Assembly: GCF_003990645.1 (NCBI RefSeq)
Contig: NZ_RYZK01000004.1
Coordinates: 310,001-374,000 of the forward strand
Length of the DNA stretch: 64,000 nt
From: Shimia sediminis
GTDB taxonomy: Bacteria; Pseudomonadota; Alphaproteobacteria; Rhodobacterales; Rhodobacteraceae
Direction: 5' to 3'
In this document: piece after piece, positions 34,297 to 43,443 of the stretch
Layout of the letters: every line of letters starts with the position of its first letter
Numbering within the stretch: position 1 is the stretch's first letter
Notes under the pieces: generated by a model
The model's database searches: none
What the model saw: only the letters and a program-made list of their open reading frames with translations
Told to the model about the DNA's origin: nothing
Position numbers and translations under genes: made by a program

Positions 34297-34730
34297 CAGA
34301 CCCGCCGTGGGTTACCGACAGACGACAACCGAATATGGCTCTGCGTCTCTGCCACATCCGGCAGGGCGCGTATCCGATCCAGCACCGCATCCAACCGCTT
34401 TAGCGACGAGGTGCGCAGGTCCACCACGATATCAAACGCCCCGCTCAGCGTGTGAACATCCACGATCTCTTCGATCCGCCGGAGCCCGGCAATCGTGACT
34501 TTGCCGTCATCCGCCTTTAATCGGATCAGGGTGAATGCACTGATCTGGTGATCCTCTTCGGACTCGCCCAGTTCGACGGTAAAGCGGCTGATCACCCGCG
34601 TATGCACCAGCTTGTCTATGCGGTTCTGCACCGTCCCGCGCGACACGTTCAACGCCGCGGCCAGATCAGTGGCCGAGGCCCGCGCGTCCTTGGTCAGCAA
34701 CCTCAAAAGTCTGTTGTCCAGATCATCCAT
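34296..34730 (-). CDS. Lrp/AsnC-family regulator, probable regulator of lysine catabolism
   Basis: 144 residues: N-terminal HTH (DNRLLRLLTKDARASATDLAAALNVSRGTVQNRIDKL) and C-terminal RAM domain (ISAFTLIRLKADDGKV, then LSGAFDIVVDLRTSS). It is divergent from the aminoadipate-semialdehyde dehydrogenase/lysine 6-dehydrogenase operon, the usual place of a local amino-acid-sensing Lrp protein. The effector is likely lysine or a product of it; that is inference. Confidence 0.87.
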   Translation of the reverse strand: MDDLDNRLLRLLTKDARASATDLAAALNVSRGTVQNRIDKLVHTRVISRFTVELGESEEDHQISAFTLIRLKADDGKVTIAGLRRIEEIVDVHTLSGAFDIVVDLRTSSLKRLDAVLDRIRALPDVAETQSHIRLSSVGNPRRV

Positions 34731-34760
34731 GGCGTCCTCCTGCGCCTGTCAAAATGACAA

Positions 34761-34796
34761 AATTTTCCCGTTTTGCAATGATTTTTCCCATTTTGC
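34761..34796. promoter_or_regulatory. Two direct repeats at 20-bp spacing, candidate Lrp operator
   Basis: AATTTTCCCGTTTTGC (34761-34776) and ATTTTTCCCATTTTGC (34781-34796) match at 14 of 16 positions, offset 20 bases, about two helical turns. They lie between the divergent Lrp gene and the dehydrogenase operon. Lrp proteins bind phased AT-rich sites, so this is a good operator candidate. Confidence 0.6.
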
Positions 34797-34852
34797 CTAA
34801 CGCGCATCTGACAAACACTGTGTCAAACACCCAAGCGAACAGGATGGCGCAG

Positions 34853-36376
34853 ATGACCGGCACAACCGCAAAACCCAAGTACAACACAATCCTCTCGAAT
34901 TGCGGCCTGACGGATTTCGAAACCAAGGGCGGTACGCTTTCCGTGACCACCCCGGTCGATGGCAGCGAGATCGCGGCCTTGAAAATGCACACGGTTGCCG
35001 ATGCCGAAGCCCAAATCGCACAAGCCAAATCGGCCTTTAAAACATGGCGCATGGTGCCTGCCCCGCGTCGTGGCGAGCTGGTGCGTCTTCTGGGGGAAGA
35101 ACTGCGCAAGGAGAAGGAGAACCTTGGCCGCCTTGTGACGCTGGAATGCGGCAAGATTTATCAGGAGGGCCTGGGCGAAGTACAAGAGATGATCGACATC
35201 TGCGATTTTGCTGTGGGTCTCTCACGCCAGCTTTACGGCCTGACCATTGCCTCGGAACGCCCCGGCCACGCCATGCGTGAAACCTGGCATCCCATGGGCA
35301 CCTGCGGCGTCATCACCGCCTTTAACTTCCCCGTCGCGCCGTGGTGCTGGAACGCGGCACTGGCGCTGGTCTGCGGCGACCCAGTGATCTGGAAACCATC
35401 CGAGAAAACCCCGCTGACCGCGCTCGCCGTGCAAAAAATCTGCGAGACCGTCATGGTCAAATTTGGCGATGAAGCCCCGGCGGGTCTGATCCAGACCCTG
35501 ATCGGCGAACGTGATCTGGGCGAGACGCTCACGGCCTCCAAGGACGTCGCCATCATCTCGGCCACCGGTTCGGTACCGATGGGTCGCGCCGTGGCGGGTG
35601 ACATGGCACAGCGTCTTGGTCGCACCATCCTTGAACTCGGCGGCAACAACGCCATGATCGTCGCGCCCTCGGCCGATCTCGAAATGGCCCTGCGCGCCAT
35701 CGTTTTTTCGGCTGTCGGTACGGCAGGTCAGCGATGCACCACCCTGCGTCGCCTGATCGTGCACGAAGACATCTACGACGCCCTGATCCCCCGCCTTGTC
35801 AAAGCCTACGCAGGCCTGCCCATCGGCGACCCGCTGGCTGACGGCACCCTTGTCGGCCCGCTGATCGACACAGACGCCATGACCGCCATGGACCGCGCGT
35901 TGGAACAGGCCAAGACTGAGGGCGGCACTGTGCACGGCGGCGGCCAGGCCCTGACCGACACGCACGGTGACGCGGCCTATGTCCACCCGGCCATTGTCGA
36001 GATGCCGGCGCAATCGGCCATCATGCACCACGAGACCTTCGCCCCGATCCTGTATGTGGTGAAGTACCGCGATCTGGACGCGGCGATCGAGATGCAAAAC
36101 GAAGTGCCCCAGGGGCTCAGTTCCTGCATTTTCTCGACGGACGTGCGCGAGACCGAATACTTCCTCTCGGCCGCCGGGTCCGACTGTGGCATCGCCAACG
36201 TCAACATTGGTCCATCGGGTGCCGAAATCGGCGGTGCCTTTGGCGGCGAAAAGGAAACCGGCGGTGGACGCGAGAGCGGCTCGGACGCGTGGAAAGGCTA
36301 CATGCGCCGCCAGACCAACACCGTGAACTACTCGCGCGAGCTGCCGCTGGCGCAGGGTATCAAGTTCGACATTTAA
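34853..36376 (+). CDS. amaB: Alpha-aminoadipate-semialdehyde (piperideine-6-carboxylate) dehydrogenase, ALDH7 family
   Basis: 507 residues. Aldehyde dehydrogenase motifs are FNFPVAPWCWN, ATGSVPMGR, the catalytic Glu in LELGGNN, and the catalytic Cys in GTAGQRCTTLRR. The GAEIGGAFGGEKETGGGRESGSDAWK end is that of ALDH7. AGGA at 34841-34844 sits eight bases before ATG 34853; ATG 34844 is the alternative, and the still longer open frame would run through the operator. It oxidises the lysine-derived semialdehyde to 2-aminoadipate. A lysine 6-dehydrogenase-like gene follows. Confidence 0.9.
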   Translation: MTGTTAKPKYNTILSNCGLTDFETKGGTLSVTTPVDGSEIAALKMHTVADAEAQIAQAKSAFKTWRMVPAPRRGELVRLLGEELRKEKENLGRLVTLECGKIYQEGLGEVQEMIDICDFAVGLSRQLYGLTIASERPGHAMRETWHPMGTCGVITAFNFPVAPWCWNAALALVCGDPVIWKPSEKTPLTALAVQKICETVMVKFGDEAPAGLIQTLIGERDLGETLTASKDVAIISATGSVPMGRAVAGDMAQRLGRTILELGGNNAMIVAPSADLEMALRAIVFSAVGTAGQRCTTLRRLIVHEDIYDALIPRLVKAYAGLPIGDPLADGTLVGPLIDTDAMTAMDRALEQAKTEGGTVHGGGQALTDTHGDAAYVHPAIVEMPAQSAIMHHETFAPILYVVKYRDLDAAIEMQNEVPQGLSSCIFSTDVRETEYFLSAAGSDCGIANVNIGPSGAEIGGAFGGEKETGGGRESGSDAWKGYMRRQTNTVNYSRELPLAQGIKFDI

Positions 36377-36390
36377 AAAAGAGTAACGCC

Positions 36391-37446
36391 ATGAAAAAGA
36401 TTGCTATTCTCGGCCTGGGCAAGGTCGGGGCTCTTGCCGCACGTCTGCTGCACGACTCCGGGCTCGAAGTCACCGGCCACGATTTGCATGCCCCGCGCGA
36501 GGACATGCCCTTTGCGGTACAGGCCACCGACGTCACCGACCCAACCGCGCTTGCCGCGCTGTTCGGTACCTGCGACGCCGTGCTGTCCTGCCTGCCCTTC
36601 CACCTCAATACCGCTGTCGCAACCGCGGCCCACGCGGCAGGCATCCACTATTTCGATCTGACCGAGGACGTGCCGACAACTCAGGCCATTCTCGACCTCA
36701 GCAAGACCTCCAAGGGCGTCATGGCGCCGCAATGTGGCCTCGCCCCCGGCTTTGTCGGCATTGTCGGCGCGAAGCAGATCGCAGACTTTGACCATTGCCG
36801 TTCATGCCGTATGCGCGTGGGTGCCTTGCCGCAAAACCCCACCGGCCTCATGGGCTATGCCTTTAACTGGTCACCGGATGGCGTTGTGAACGAATACCTC
36901 AACGATTGCGAAGTAATCGAAGGGGGTGTGCGCAAATGGGTTTCGCCGATGGAATGGCTTGAAACGCTTTACATCGACGGTATGAAGCTCGAAGCTTTCA
37001 CCACCTCTGGCGGGCTTGGCACCATGTGCGAGACCTATCTCGGGCAGGTCGACAATATCGACTACAAAACCATGCGCTATCCCGGTCACGCCGAGCTGAT
37101 GAACTTCTTCTTCCATGAGCTTCTGATGCGCGACCGCCGCGAAGACGCGGGCGACATTCTGGTCAACGCCAAACCGCCCACGGACAACGATGTGGTCTAT
37201 GTGCATGTTGCGTCCGAAGGCACCATCGACGGCCACATGCGCCGCGAGGAATTCGTGCGCGCCTATCGCCCAATCGAGATCGCGGGACGCATGCGCACAG
37301 CGATTTCATGGACCACATCGGCCTCGGTCGTGGCAGTGATCGAGATGGTGCGCGACGGTGCACTGCCCGGTCAGGGTTTTCTGAAACAGGAAGACATCCC
37401 ACTGGACGCGTTTTTAAAAACTCGCACCGGTGCGCTTTACGCCTGA
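36391..37446 (+). CDS. Lysine 6-dehydrogenase-like / saccharopine dehydrogenase family protein
   Basis: 351 residues. Rossmann start KKIAILGLGKVGALAARLL, then DAVLSCLPFHLNTAVATAAHAAGIHYFDLTED and APGFVGIVGA, the saccharopine-dehydrogenase family core. Length and partner gene fit lysine 6-dehydrogenase, which deaminates lysine to the semialdehyde/piperideine carboxylate used by the upstream enzyme. There is no separate lysine-ketoglutarate reductase domain, so a saccharopine route is less likely. It follows amaB after 14 bases. Confidence 0.82.
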   Translation: MKKIAILGLGKVGALAARLLHDSGLEVTGHDLHAPREDMPFAVQATDVTDPTALAALFGTCDAVLSCLPFHLNTAVATAAHAAGIHYFDLTEDVPTTQAILDLSKTSKGVMAPQCGLAPGFVGIVGAKQIADFDHCRSCRMRVGALPQNPTGLMGYAFNWSPDGVVNEYLNDCEVIEGGVRKWVSPMEWLETLYIDGMKLEAFTTSGGLGTMCETYLGQVDNIDYKTMRYPGHAELMNFFFHELLMRDRREDAGDILVNAKPPTDNDVVYVHVASEGTIDGHMRREEFVRAYRPIEIAGRMRTAISWTTSASVVAVIEMVRDGALPGQGFLKQEDIPLDAFLKTRTGALYA

Positions 37447-37487
37447 GGTGCGGTCTGCTTGGGGCACAAGCCATCCCGAAACGGTTT

Positions 37488-37517
37488 GGCCCAAAGGGTT
37501 TTATAACCCTTTGGGCC
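37488..37517. terminator. Bidirectional stem-loop between lysine operon and second sulfatase
   Basis: A perfect 13-bp stem, arms GGCCCAAAGGGTT (37488-37500) and AACCCTTTGGGCC (37505-37517), loop TTAT. The AAAGGGTT/AACCCTTT core is also the core of the first palindrome at 24191. Confidence 0.8.
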
Positions 37518-37536
37518 TGCTCACACAGGCCCCATG

Positions 37537-39216
37537 CTAGGTTTCCAGATGGTTCTGAGCGGCCCGACCCCGGTACTTTGCGGTCAGCTCTTCGTCGACT
37601 TCCGAGCCATCGAACAGGAAGGGCAGGATCCCTTTGCGGCCGGACTTGCCGCGCTTGGCGCGAATGTCATCCTCTGACACGGTCACTCGCTGCGACATGC
37701 GCCGCCCCCATTGACCCAGATATCCATAGAGGCGGTCCAGAACCTCTTGATGCGCGTCGCCCTTGGCCAGGTCGTGAAACTCTTCGGGGTCAGTCTCGAG
37801 GTCGAACAGCATCGGACGAAAGCCGCCCTCGGCGTGCATCATCTTGAACCGCCCGTCAAAAACCATGAACAGGCGGGCATCGCGCGGCTCAAGCCCCAGT
37901 TTCGCCCCCTGCCCGGTCGCGGAATAGTCAAATTCACTGATCACAAACTCGCGCCACTCCGGTTCCTCACCATTGATCCAAGGCATGAGAGAGCGCCCCT
38001 CAATGATGTGATCAGGCACCTGGCCACCGGCTGCGTCAACAAAAGTCGCAGCTATGTCGATACTCTCGACCAGCGCATCACAGGTTGACCCACGTGTTCC
38101 GTCCGCAGTCTTGCGCGGGTCATAGATGATCATTGGGATCTTGACGCTGGGATCGTGGAACAGGTCCTTTTCCCCCATCCAGTGATCTCCCAGATAGTCC
38201 CCGTGATCCGAGGTCAGAACGATCATCGTGTTTTGCGTGCGCCCACTTTGGTCCAGATGCTCCAGAATCCGCCCCAGTTGATCGTCACATTGCTTGATCA
38301 GACCCATGTAGGCGGGGATCACCTTTTGACGGACCTCTTCACGCTGGAACGCGGAACAGATGGGGTTCTCCATATAGGCGCCATAAACGGGATGCGGGTC
38401 TTGCCGCTCGACGTCAGACCGGTTGGGGGCGGGCACATGGTTGGCGCCATACATATTGTGATAGGGCGCGGGCACGATATAGGGCCAATGCGGTTTGATG
38501 TAACTCACATGGGCGCACCAGGGACCCTTGGCCTGATCGATAAACTCCATGGTGCGCGACGTCAGCCAGGGTGTTTCGCTGTCTTCTTCGCGGATGTTGG
38601 CGGGCTTGTCGGCGTTGGCGAACATCCAGCCCGAGGCCAGGTTACCGTCCTCATCAATCCCCGCATTGGCAAAGTCGGCCCAGGGGTTTTCACTCTCGTA
38701 CCCCTTGGATTTGAGGTACTCGTTGTAAGGCGAGCGCTTTTCGTCATAAAAGCCATCCGGCCCCTCGCCCCACAGGCCATCATCACGGATCCACGCATCA
38801 AAACCGCACTCTGCCTGCCGTGCCCCGATCACGCTGTCGGGGCTAAGACCCAGCCGCTCCATCCCTTCCTTGTCTGCCTTCATATGGGTCTTGCCCAAAA
38901 GCCAGCAATCCATCCCGACCTTGCGCAGATGATCCCCAAGCGTCATCTCACCAACCCGCAAGGGAAACCCGTTCCACTGCGCTCCGTGGCTCGACACATA
39001 ACGCCCGGTGTAAAAGCTCATCCGGCTAGCACCACAGATCGGCGACTGCACATAGGCATTGGTGAACCGCACCCCCATCTCGGCCACCCTGTCAAAGTGC
39101 GGGGTGTGTAGATGCGGATGTCCGGCACAGCTCAGGTAATCAAAGCGCAGCTGGTCATACATGATGAACAGGATGTTCAGGGGCGCGTCGCCCGAGCCTG
39201 CCGTCTTGTCACTCAT
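37537..39216 (-). CDS. Sulfatase-family hydrolase (sulfatase or phosphonate monoester hydrolase type)
   Basis: 559 residues. The active-site motif is C61-G-A-S-R65, a [CS]-x-[PA]-x-R match with Ala in place of Pro. Metal segments NILFIMYDQLR, KPHWPY and TSDHGDYLGDH are present. The C-terminal FDLETDPEEFHDLA block is common in arylsulfatase-like and phosphonate monoester hydrolase proteins. It is not a second choline-sulfatase: the diagnostic choline-sulfatase block and tail are missing. It is divergent from the FAD/GcvT gene. Substrate unknown. Confidence 0.83.
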   Translation of the reverse strand: MSDKTAGSGDAPLNILFIMYDQLRFDYLSCAGHPHLHTPHFDRVAEMGVRFTNAYVQSPICGASRMSFYTGRYVSSHGAQWNGFPLRVGEMTLGDHLRKVGMDCWLLGKTHMKADKEGMERLGLSPDSVIGARQAECGFDAWIRDDGLWGEGPDGFYDEKRSPYNEYLKSKGYESENPWADFANAGIDEDGNLASGWMFANADKPANIREEDSETPWLTSRTMEFIDQAKGPWCAHVSYIKPHWPYIVPAPYHNMYGANHVPAPNRSDVERQDPHPVYGAYMENPICSAFQREEVRQKVIPAYMGLIKQCDDQLGRILEHLDQSGRTQNTMIVLTSDHGDYLGDHWMGEKDLFHDPSVKIPMIIYDPRKTADGTRGSTCDALVESIDIAATFVDAAGGQVPDHIIEGRSLMPWINGEEPEWREFVISEFDYSATGQGAKLGLEPRDARLFMVFDGRFKMMHAEGGFRPMLFDLETDPEEFHDLAKGDAHQEVLDRLYGYLGQWGRRMSQRVTVSEDDIRAKRGKSGRKGILPFLFDGSEVDEELTAKYRGRAAQNHLET

Positions 39217-39380
39217 GGGTCATCCCTCCACCTTTTTTACACTGCCGCTCGGGTCGGATTATAGGGTCTTCATAGCGTCTCGCTGTCCGGACTGCCGTCC
39301 GCAATTTCGTGAACAGTTTAACCATCTCACCGCCCCGCGTCAGCCCCCAGTTTACTCCGAACCACAACAGAGCTCAAAAG

Positions 39381-39431
39381 TTCTGGACAAACCTGTCCAG
39401 AATCAACCACACTCTGGACAAACATGTCCAA
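39381..39431. promoter_or_regulatory. Two TGGACA-N4-TGTCCA palindromic operators
   Basis: Copy 1 (39381-39402) has 9-base arms TTCTGGACA and TGTCCAGAA with spacer AACC. Copy 2 (39414-39431) has arms TGGACA and TGTCCA with spacer AACA. Centres are 31 bases apart. They sit 60-110 bases before the FAD/GcvT gene, whose operon ends with a TetR gene. An operator of that TetR protein is the natural reading. Confidence 0.65.
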
Positions 39432-39489
39432 TAGGATGCGCGCGTCTTGCAATCCAAACGCGCCGCGCCTCATCAAGGGGAAAACACAC

Positions 39490-41904
39490 ATGAAATCGCA
39501 TTACCGTGCCGTGGTCATCGGGGGCGGGGTCGTTGGCGCCTCGGTGCTTTATCACCTGGCGAAATTCGGCTGGACCGATGTCTGCCTGATCGAACGCTCG
39601 GTCCTGACCGCTGGCTCCAGCTGGCATGCGGCGGGTGGGTTCCATGCCCTCAATGCCGATCCTAACATCGCCTCGCTGCAGGCCTATACCATCGACCTCT
39701 TGTCCGAGATCGAGCAGGAATCCGGCCAATCCGTCGGCATGCACATGACCGGCGGCATGACGCTGGCAGGCACACCGGACCGTTGGGAATGGCTGCAATC
39801 GGCCTATCGCACTTTCCAGTCCATCGGCATTGACGACTGCCGCCTGATCACCCCGCAAGAGGCCGGAGAACTCTGCCCCATCATGTCCACCGAAGGCATC
39901 CTCGGCGGCATGTGGGCCGACCGCGAAGGCTATGTCGACACCACCGGCACCGTGCACGCCTATGCCGGGGCCGCCAAGAAACGCGGCGCCGAGGTGATCG
40001 AACACAACCGCGTTCTGGAACTGCATCAGGTTGAAGGCGGCTGGCAGGTCGTGACCGAAAAGGGCACCATCCACACTGAACACGTGGTAAACGCGGCTGG
40101 TCTCTGGGCCAAACAGGTCGGGCGCATGGCGGGCATCGAACTGCCGGTCTCGCCGCTCAATCACCACTACCTGATCTCCGACACCATCCCCGAGCTGGAG
40201 CAACTGGATTTCGAGGTTCCGATGACCGTCGATCTCGAAGGTTTCACATATATGCGTCAGGACCAGAAAGGCATCCTTCTGGGAATTTACGAGATCGACC
40301 ATGAACACTGGATGGTCGACGGCGCGCCGTGGGAATACGGCTTTGAACTGCAACAGGAAGACCCCGACCGCATCGAAAAAGAACTGACCCTTGGCTTTGA
40401 ACGCTATCCCGCCTTGCAAGAAGTTGGCGTCAAGACATGGGTCAACGGGGCGTTTACCTTTGCCCCCGACGGTAACCCGCTGGTCGGCCCCGTTCGTGGC
40501 AAACCCGGCTACTGGTGCGCCTGTGGTGTCATGGCGGGCTTCCTGCAAGGGGGCGGCGTCGGCAAATCGCTGGCTGAATGGATGATCCACGGCGAACCCG
40601 AGGCGGATGTTTTCGGCATGGATGTGGCCCGCTTTGGCGACTACGCCCAGAACAAACGTTTCATCAAGGAAACCACTGGCCAGTTCTACACACGCCGCTT
40701 CGTTATGACCTATCCCAACGAGCAGTTGCCCGCAGGTCGCCCGCTGAAAAAGGCGCCCGCCTATGATGGCATGACCGCCGCTGGCTGCCGCTGGGGCGCC
40801 AACTATGGCCTTGAACTGCCACTCTACTTCGCACCTTCCGAAGACTTCGTCGAAACCCCCACCCTCAAACGCTCCAACGCCTTCGACATCGTCGCCGCCG
40901 AGTGTAAAGCCGTGCGCGAAAACGTCGGCCTCCTCGACATCTCCGGCTTCTCCCGCTTTGAAGTCTCAGGCGACGGCGCCGAAGCGTGGCTCGACAAGAT
41001 CATGGCCTCGAAACTACCCGCGCCGGGCCGTGCGAAACTCGCACCGATGCTCGGCCACGATGGCCGCATGAAGGGCGATCTCACCGTGTTCAACTGGGGC
41101 GACGGAACCTGGTGGATCATGGGCAGTTACTACTTACGCGAATGGCACATGCGTTGGTTCCAGGACCACATGGGCGAAAACGTCACCCTGCGCGACATCG
41201 CAGACGCCACGGTCGGGTTCAGCCTCTCCGGCCCCAACAGCCTGAAAGTGCTGGAAAAACTTACCGATGGCCCCATCGGAGACCTGAAATTCATGGGATG
41301 CGGCACCTTCAATATCGGCATGCTGCGCTGCAAGGTCGGTCGCCTCTCGGTCGCAGGTGAACTCGGTTACGAAATCCACTGCTCCGCCGCCGAACACATC
41401 ACTTTGCGCGAAACCCTGCTTGAGGCAGGCACCGAGTTCGGCATGAAAGAGGTGGGCTTCAACGCCCTCCTCTCCCTCCGGCTGGAAAAAAGCTTTGGCA
41501 TCTGGTCAGCAGAATTCACCCAGGCGTACACTGCCGGTCAAACCGGCATGGACCGCTGGATCGACTGGGACAAAGGCGCGTTCGTGGGGCGTGACGCAGC
41601 TCTGCAAGAGCGTGATGGCAATGGCCCGGACCAGCTTGTGGCCACCCTCGAAATCGACGCCGCCGACGCGGATGCCAGCGGCTACGAACCCGTCTGGAAC
41701 GGCGATCAACGGGTTGGCTTCGTGACATCCGGCGGCTACGGTCACACCGTTGGCAAATCCCTCGCCATGGCCATGATCGACCGCGACGCGGCACAAGAAG
41801 GCACCAGCCTCAGCGTGCATATCGTCGGCGCCGCGCGTCCTGCAAAGGTCATCGCGCCCTCGCCCTACGACCCCACCGGCACAGCAATGCGAGGCGGATC
41901 ATGA
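39490..41904 (+). CDS. FAD-dependent dehydrogenase with C-terminal GcvT domain (dimethylglycine/sarcosine dehydrogenase-like), first copy
   Basis: 804 residues. N-terminal DAO-type FAD domain with G11-G-G-V-V-G16 and the flavin-attachment region SSWHAAGG (H46). A FAO_M-type linker follows, then from about 430 a GcvT/aminomethyltransferase module with VGLLDISGFSRFEVSGDGAEAWLDKI and a late GFVTSGGYGHTVGKSLAMAMI. Relatives oxidatively demethylate methylated glycines and pass formaldehyde to tetrahydrofolate. ATG 39490 is used; the open frame upstream lacks a ribosome-binding site. ATGA overlap with the MttB-family gene shows they are co-translated. Confidence 0.87.
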   Translation: MKSHYRAVVIGGGVVGASVLYHLAKFGWTDVCLIERSVLTAGSSWHAAGGFHALNADPNIASLQAYTIDLLSEIEQESGQSVGMHMTGGMTLAGTPDRWEWLQSAYRTFQSIGIDDCRLITPQEAGELCPIMSTEGILGGMWADREGYVDTTGTVHAYAGAAKKRGAEVIEHNRVLELHQVEGGWQVVTEKGTIHTEHVVNAAGLWAKQVGRMAGIELPVSPLNHHYLISDTIPELEQLDFEVPMTVDLEGFTYMRQDQKGILLGIYEIDHEHWMVDGAPWEYGFELQQEDPDRIEKELTLGFERYPALQEVGVKTWVNGAFTFAPDGNPLVGPVRGKPGYWCACGVMAGFLQGGGVGKSLAEWMIHGEPEADVFGMDVARFGDYAQNKRFIKETTGQFYTRRFVMTYPNEQLPAGRPLKKAPAYDGMTAAGCRWGANYGLELPLYFAPSEDFVETPTLKRSNAFDIVAAECKAVRENVGLLDISGFSRFEVSGDGAEAWLDKIMASKLPAPGRAKLAPMLGHDGRMKGDLTVFNWGDGTWWIMGSYYLREWHMRWFQDHMGENVTLRDIADATVGFSLSGPNSLKVLEKLTDGPIGDLKFMGCGTFNIGMLRCKVGRLSVAGELGYEIHCSAAEHITLRETLLEAGTEFGMKEVGFNALLSLRLEKSFGIWSAEFTQAYTAGQTGMDRWIDWDKGAFVGRDAALQERDGNGPDQLVATLEIDAADADASGYEPVWNGDQRVGFVTSGGYGHTVGKSLAMAMIDRDAAQEGTSLSVHIVGAARPAKVIAPSPYDPTGTAMRGGS

Positions 41905-43442
41905 CCGACACCCCCACCCGAGGCCGACGCAGGCGCGCCCGCGCCGAGGAGGCCGCGCCGAAACGCGATGTGAATTATCGCCAGTTGAAGAACCCCTTCC
42001 CCACCATGGACGTGTTCTCGGCTGACCAGATCGCTAACATGCACGACACCGCCCTGCGCACGCTGGAAGAGCTGGGCATGAAGGTTCTTCTGCCAGAAGC
42101 GCGCAAGATCTTTGCCGCAGGCGGCGCGCGGGTGGATGAAGACAGTGAAATGGTCTGGATTGGCCGCGACATGGTGGACGCGGCCATCGCCTCGGCCCCG
42201 AAATCCATTCACTGCCACGCTGGCGTGCGGGATCGCGACTTTGTGCTGGAACTGGGCAGTCTGGTTTTTCAGGCCGGGGCCGGAGCGCCCAACGCCACCG
42301 ACCTCGAACGCGGTCGCCGCCCCGGCTCGGCCCGTGACTACATCGAATACCTGAAGCTCACCCACCATTTCGACGTCTTCCAGATGATCTCGCCCCAGGT
42401 CGAGCCGCAGGACGTTGAAACCCATCTGCGCCACTATTTCACCACCCGCGCCCAGATGGAGCATTCTGACAAGTTTCCTTTTGTCTTTTCGCGCGGCACG
42501 CCCCAGGTGACGGAATGCTTCGAGATGGTGCGCGATTTTCGGGGGCTGACTGACAGCGCGTTTCAGGCCAACCCGCATTGTTACACCATCATCAACACGA
42601 ACAGCCCGCGCACGCTGGACATTCCCATGGCTCAAGGGCTGATCGACTTTGCCCGCCATGGGCAGATGTCCATCGTCACGCCTTTTACCCTGATGGGCGC
42701 CATGGCCCCGATTACGGTTGCCGGATCCATCACACTCAGCCACGCCGAGGCACTGGCGGCGATCACGCTGGTGCAGCTTACCAAGCCCGGCGCGCCGATC
42801 TGCTATGGCACCTTCACCTCGAACGTCGACATGAAATCCGGCTCCCCCGCCTTTGGCACGCCATCGCATTTTCAGGCCTCGCTCGCCGCAGGCCAGCTTG
42901 CCCGCCATATCGGCCTGCCTTGGCGCTCTGCGGCGGGGTCCGCATCCAACCTCAACGATGTACAGGCGGCCAACGAAAACCAGTTTGGCCTCTGGGGTTG
43001 CCTCATGGCCGGCGCCACGGTCATCATCCATTCGGCAGGCTGGCTCGAAGGCGGCCTGACCGTGTCCTACGAGAAGCTGGTGACAGACGCCGAAGTCCTG
43101 AACATGGTGGCCGAGCTTTGTGCCGGGGCGCAGGCCGGCACGGACGAGATCGGCTTTGACAGCGCTCTCAGCCACGTTGACCCCTCAGGCCATTTCTTCT
43201 CAGCCCCGCAAACCATGGAACGCTACAACACCGAGTTCTATGAGCCCGTTGTGCACGACTATGCCAACTTCGGCACATGGACCGAACGCGGTGCACAGGA
43301 TGCCTCGACCCGCGCCACGGCGGTCTGGAAAGACATCGTTGCCAACAGCCCCGGCACTCGCGTAGATCATGACCGTCTGGACGACCTTCAGACCTATATC
43401 GACAAGCGCACCGCCGCAGGTGGCGCCCCACCCGAGAGCTGA
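41901..43442 (+). CDS. Trimethylamine methyltransferase-family (MttB-like, non-pyrrolysine) protein
   Basis: 513 residues of the MttB superfamily (COG5598). It opens with a basic tail (RGRRRRARAEEAAPKR), then the barrel with GSARDYIEYLKLTHHFDVFQMISPQ and PLSSAAGSASN-type middle strands. No in-frame amber codon interrupts it, so it is not the pyrrolysine enzyme. Non-pyrrolysine homologues demethylate glycine betaine and other quaternary amines with a corrinoid protein. No corrinoid-protein gene is seen in this window. Coupling to the FAD/GcvT gene suggests methyl transfer in methylated-amine breakdown; substrate and methyl acceptor are unknown. Confidence 0.85.
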   Translation: MTDTPTRGRRRRARAEEAAPKRDVNYRQLKNPFPTMDVFSADQIANMHDTALRTLEELGMKVLLPEARKIFAAGGARVDEDSEMVWIGRDMVDAAIASAPKSIHCHAGVRDRDFVLELGSLVFQAGAGAPNATDLERGRRPGSARDYIEYLKLTHHFDVFQMISPQVEPQDVETHLRHYFTTRAQMEHSDKFPFVFSRGTPQVTECFEMVRDFRGLTDSAFQANPHCYTIINTNSPRTLDIPMAQGLIDFARHGQMSIVTPFTLMGAMAPITVAGSITLSHAEALAAITLVQLTKPGAPICYGTFTSNVDMKSGSPAFGTPSHFQASLAAGQLARHIGLPWRSAAGSASNLNDVQAANENQFGLWGCLMAGATVIIHSAGWLEGGLTVSYEKLVTDAEVLNMVAELCAGAQAGTDEIGFDSALSHVDPSGHFFSAPQTMERYNTEFYEPVVHDYANFGTWTERGAQDASTRATAVWKDIVANSPGTRVDHDRLDDLQTYIDKRTAAGGAPPES

Positions 43443-43443
43443 G

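Noticed and set aside
41901-43442. Pyrrolysine-containing trimethylamine methyltransferase
   Set aside because: No in-frame TAG occurs within the gene and no pyrrolysine genes are seen.
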